From positions 1 to 8,661 of the forward strand of contig CAYWOD010000156.1 in assembly GCA_964459805.1 (NCBI GenBank): a stretch of 8,661 nucleotides of DNA, in the 5' to 3' direction. The position numbers and the translations under genes are program-made. Below are positions 6,102-8,661 of the stretch, piece after piece. Position 1 is the stretch's first letter. Each line of letters opens with the position of its first letter. The notes below the pieces were generated by a model, which worked only from the letters and a program-made list of their open reading frames with translations, made no database searches and was not told where the DNA came from. Source of the stretch: DAOVRL01 sp964459805. Lineage in GTDB: Bacteria > Planctomycetota > Phycisphaerae > Sedimentisphaerales > Anaerobacaceae.

Positions 6102-7118
6102 TCAGAGCAGTCTATCGATGATGAATCCGGCACCGAGGAAAACGTCGATTGCTATCGCGCTGCAGAGCAGCACCTGCCGCAGCAAAGTAACGCGCAATTT
6201 TGCACGGGCCATAAAGAAGAGGACCCCCAGAGCGATTGCGCCGAGCACGTACATCTCGGCGGTTTGGACAAAGAGCCTTGCGTATTCATCGCCGAGGCCA
6301 AGGAATACCTGAAAGTATTTTGTCGCCAGGAATAATGCTGCAATCGAAAGCCCCGCCATAACGATCGCGCCCGCCATCAGCCACTTCTTATCGGCGCGGC
6401 CCGCCAGTATAAGGCCCTGCAGACCAACCCCTATCAGCACCGAGCAGCAAAGAACAGGCACGGCGAGCCACATAACCGGGCTGACGTTGAAAAACGGTTT
6501 GCAGCAGGCCAATGTCACGCCCAGCGCGAAAATCGCGATTATGTGAAGCCGCCGGGCCGCCAGCAGCATTGCACAGCCCATTATCAGGGCCGCGACCGGG
6601 ACATGATAGAAACCGACCAGAGTTGTGCTGATATTTCGCTCGGCGACGACTAACGGAGCGAACAGGCCGACCAGGTCGGCCGAGCGCAGTCTCGCCTGAG
6701 TCGAAACTGCGAACAAGCGATAGTGAATCGATAGCTGGAAGTATAGCAGTATCGCCAGGAAGGGCAGGATTGCAAATAGGGAGCTGTTTCGCCGCCATCT
6801 CGTCTTGTGGCCAAACGCGGCCGGGCAGAACAGCCAGGGCACAGAGGCCGCCAAAAAGCCGGCTGTCGAGTGGAATTTCGTCAGGCCGAGCATAAAAGGC
6901 CCGAAGCCGTAGATGGCGCCGGCGAAGAACGAGCCGGCAAATGAAGATACCCACCGCCGGCTAACAACATAACAGCCCATCGCCGCCCAACAAACGTTCA
7001 CCGGCAAAAGCCACTCCCAGCGATCAAAGCTCTCGAAGCGCCACCAATACAACTCCGCGGTGAAAGCTGCGTATATTGCTGCTGCCAGAACAAATTTGCC
7101 GTATCCGCTTTTGCGCAT
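6102..7118 (-). CDS. Polytopic membrane protein of unknown function
   Basis: I do not recognise a family for this 338-residue protein. It has about ten hydrophobic segments (roughly 9-26, 37-54, 58-80, 85-102, 113-130, 169-187, 191-206, 213-239, 246-266, 286-304, 313-335), with short polar loops and positive clusters such as KTRWRR (105-110). The GAIYGFGPFMLG / PWLFCPAAF stretch (67-102) resembles the core of YfhO/GT-C-type membrane glycosyltransferases, where a first loop usually bears acidic catalytic residues. Here the loop after segment 1 has E29 and D32, but there is no large extracytoplasmic domain, so this is only a hint. The ATG at 7118 has no clear ribosome binding site; the frame is open to a TAA at about 7187, without a better usual start. 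It lies 82 bp downstream of purF, so cotranscription is possible. No terminator is evident between them. Confidence 0.8.
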   Translation of the reverse strand: MRKSGYGKFVLAAAIYAAFTAELYWWRFESFDRWEWLLPVNVCWAAMGCYVVSRRWVSSFAGSFFAGAIYGFGPFMLGLTKFHSTAGFLAASVPWLFCPAAFGHKTRWRRNSSLFAILPFLAILLYFQLSIHYRLFAVSTQARLRSADLVGLFAPLVVAERNISTTLVGFYHVPVAALIMGCAMLLAARRLHIIAIFALGVTLACCKPFFNVSPVMWLAVPVLCCSVLIGVGLQGLILAGRADKKWLMAGAIVMAGLSIAALFLATKYFQVFLGLGDEYARLFVQTAEMYVLGAIALGVLFFMARAKLRVTLLRQVLLCSAIAIDVFLGAGFIIDRLL

Positions 7119-7200
7119 CTGAATTTCTGTTAGCGAGACATCGAAACAGCTATCACTGCGAGCGCAGCGACAAATCTCCTTAGCTTAGCCCGCACCCTTC

Positions 7201-8661
7201 TTACAGTGAAACCTCTACTTCTGTTGTCTTCTTTGCAGACGGTCTTTTTACATCGACTATGTCAATCGCTGCTTTTGGACGCTCGGTTTCGGGACACTGC
7301 CCGGTCCAGCAATAGAGGCAGAGATCTTCTTTGGGCCGCCCGATAGCGTTCACCATATCATCGACAGTCTGATATCTAAGCGTCGAGACATCCAGATCCT
7401 CGGCAATCCATTCCACCATTGCCCTGTATTTTTCCGAGCTGTGGTCTATATATTCCGAGACATCCTCTATGTCACGCCCTTCCAGAGCGCGAATGGCTTT
7501 GCGGGCCGCAAGCTCATCGATGGAGCGAGTGGAAAGATTGAACCTGCAGGGGAACATCAGCGGTGGGCAGGCCGGTCTTATGTGAATCTCTTTGGCGCCG
7601 CAATCCCATAGTTTCTTGACGGTGAAGTTCTTAAGCTGGGTCCCCCTGACGATGGAATCCTCGCAGACGACAATGCTGTTGCCGTCAATTACATCTTTAA
7701 CGGCGATAAGTTTCATCTTTGCAATCAGATCGCGCGTCTTTTGTGAAGGTGGTGTATAACTCCTGCCGTATCCCGGCGTGTATTTAACGAGGGGGCGCCT
7801 GAACGGTTTGCCGGACTCCATTGCATAGCCTAAACCGTGGGCCATTCCGGAATCCGGAACACCTGAGACCACGTCAACGGCGATATCGCTATCCCGTTTT
7901 GCAAGGCAGCGGCCGCATCTTTCCCTGACTACTTCCACGTTTATCCCCTCATAGTCCGACGCCGGAAAGCCCGTATATATCCAGAGAAATGCGCAAATCT
8001 GGTTTCTACTTCCGCCGGGTCTTCTTTGTACTACGCCGTCTTCGTTTATCAGAATTATCTCCCCCGGCGCAAGATGCTTGCTAATCTCAAAGTCATTGTT
8101 TGGAAACGCGCTGCTCTCGGTGGTTACCGCCCATGCATCGTCCCGCTTGCCGACGATAAGCGGCGTATATCCAAGTCTGTCTCTGGCCGCATATATGCCG
8201 GCTCTACTGAGCAATAACAGTGAGCAGGAGCCTTCGATAGCCTCGAACATCTTCTCTATGCCGTCTATCAGACTCTCTCCCTGGTTGATTAGCTTTGCTA
8301 TCAGCTCCGGTGTATTAACGGCCCTTTTGCTTACCTCGCTGAAAGAGATCCCCCTTTTCAGCAATTTTGAGGCCAAGTCCTCAGCGTTTTCCACAAACCC
8401 GCCCGTTACTATGCAGAATGGTCCGAATCGCGACTTGAGATAAATAGGCTGTTCATCATAGTCGCTGATGACCCCGATCCCTTTACTTCCCCGCATGTCT
8501 TTATAATCGTCGTAGAATTTTGACTTAAACTGGCTCTGGGCCAGGTTGTGTATTTGGCGCGTGAATTCTTCGCCCAGCACTGCTATGCCGCCATATTCAG
8601 TCCCCAGATGTGAATGATAGTCTGTGCCGTAGAAAAGAGTTTCCGCACAATTCCCCTTCGA
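7201..8661 (-). CDS. purF: Amidophosphoribosyltransferase-like protein (PurF family), 5' end outside window
   Basis: PurF makes phosphoribosylamine from PRPP and glutamine-derived ammonia, the first step of purine synthesis. The visible 486 codons begin inside the N-terminal glutamine amidotransferase domain (YGTDYHSHLGTEYGG, 8590-8634); about ten residues are probably missing. Counting from the GTG codon at 8580, the phosphoribosyltransferase part shows GVPDSG (240-245) and the PRPP loop VVCEDSIVRGTQ (304-315), with Glu in place of the usual first Asp. Cysteines at 196 (QICAF), 345 (FPCRF), 421 and 424 (CLYCWTG) sit where Bacillus-type PurF binds a 4Fe-4S cluster. The GTG is internal: the homologous reading continues upstream to the edge. 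The amidotransferase pocket is divergent (HLGT for HRGQ, TGGF for HNGN), as in a PurF subfamily I associate with Bacteroidetes and planctomycetes. It could be an ammonia-using PurF or a paralogue. Confidence 0.9.
   Translation of the reverse strand, partial: SKGNCAETLFYGTDYHSHLGTEYGGIAVLGEEFTRQIHNLAQSQFKSKFYDDYKDMRGSKGIGVISDYDEQPIYLKSRFGPFCIVTGGFVENAEDLASKLLKRGISFSEVSKRAVNTPELIAKLINQGESLIDGIEKMFEAIEGSCSLLLLSRAGIYAARDRLGYTPLIVGKRDDAWAVTTESSAFPNNDFEISKHLAPGEIILINEDGVVQRRPGGSRNQICAFLWIYTGFPASDYEGINVEVVRERCGRCLAKRDSDIAVDVVSGVPDSGMAHGLGYAMESGKPFRRPLVKYTPGYGRSYTPPSQKTRDLIAKMKLIAVKDVIDGNSIVVCEDSIVRGTQLKNFTVKKLWDCGAKEIHIRPACPPLMFPCRFNLSTRSIDELAARKAIRALEGRDIEDVSEYIDHSSEKYRAMVEWIAEDLDVSTLRYQTVDDMVNAIGRPKEDLCLYCWTGQCPETERPKAAIDIVDVKRPSAKKTTEVEVSL

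Noticed and set aside
6388..6954. Minus-strand frame of 188 codons within the membrane gene
   Set aside because: It is out of frame with the continuous hydrophobic protein and has Arg/Gly-rich shadow composition.
7156..7167. ctgcgagcgcag as a terminator after purF
   Set aside because: The stem is four pairs with a 4-nt loop and no following U-run.
8078..8443. Plus-strand frame of 121 codons opposite purF
   Set aside because: It is antisense to a clearly homologous PurF region.

Overview
All recognisable genes lie on the minus strand, so transcription runs from right to left. The window suggests a planctomycete of the Phycisphaerae/Sedimentisphaerales kind. This is inferred from family resemblance, not from a search. 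The pointers are a BlaI-type repressor paired with a giant M56 peptidase whose extracytoplasmic part carries planctomycete-style domains, a dockerin-like C-terminus with two acidic repeats ending in AAWL-type helices, a divergent PurF, and short heptamer repeats between genes.

Layout in transcription order: (1) 8661-7201, a PurF-type amidophosphoribosyltransferase that lacks only its first residues. Its phosphoribosyltransferase half and iron-sulfur cysteines look intact, but its glutamine pocket motifs look eroded. (2) 7118-6102, a polytopic membrane protein of unknown function. (3) About 5985-5539, the C-terminal end of a dockerin-like protein with no credible start, probably a gene remnant. 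(4) 5538-5192, a regulatory gap holding two sets of 7-bp repeats and three operator-like dyads spaced exactly 20 bp centre to centre. (5) 5191-4796, a BlaI/MecI-family repressor. (6) 4760-1, one uninterrupted reading frame of at least 1586 codons for an M56 (BlaR1-like) membrane metallopeptidase, running off the left edge.

The repressor and peptidase form a two-gene unit with a 35-bp gap and a good ribosome binding site before each gene. By analogy with BlaR1/BlaI, an extracytoplasmic signal would activate the zinc protease, which would inactivate the repressor bound at the three dyads. The beta-lactam-binding sensor of BlaR1 is absent. In its place is a region of about 1200 residues with a WWRPDG-motif domain, a LolA/DUF2092-like domain, two homologous beta-rich repeats and a TPR-like helical tail. 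Base composition changes sharply at about 3660 and 1500, so the middle of the sensor (about 2.1 kb) looks like a separately acquired cassette. This signal-swapped protease/repressor module is the most interesting system in the window.
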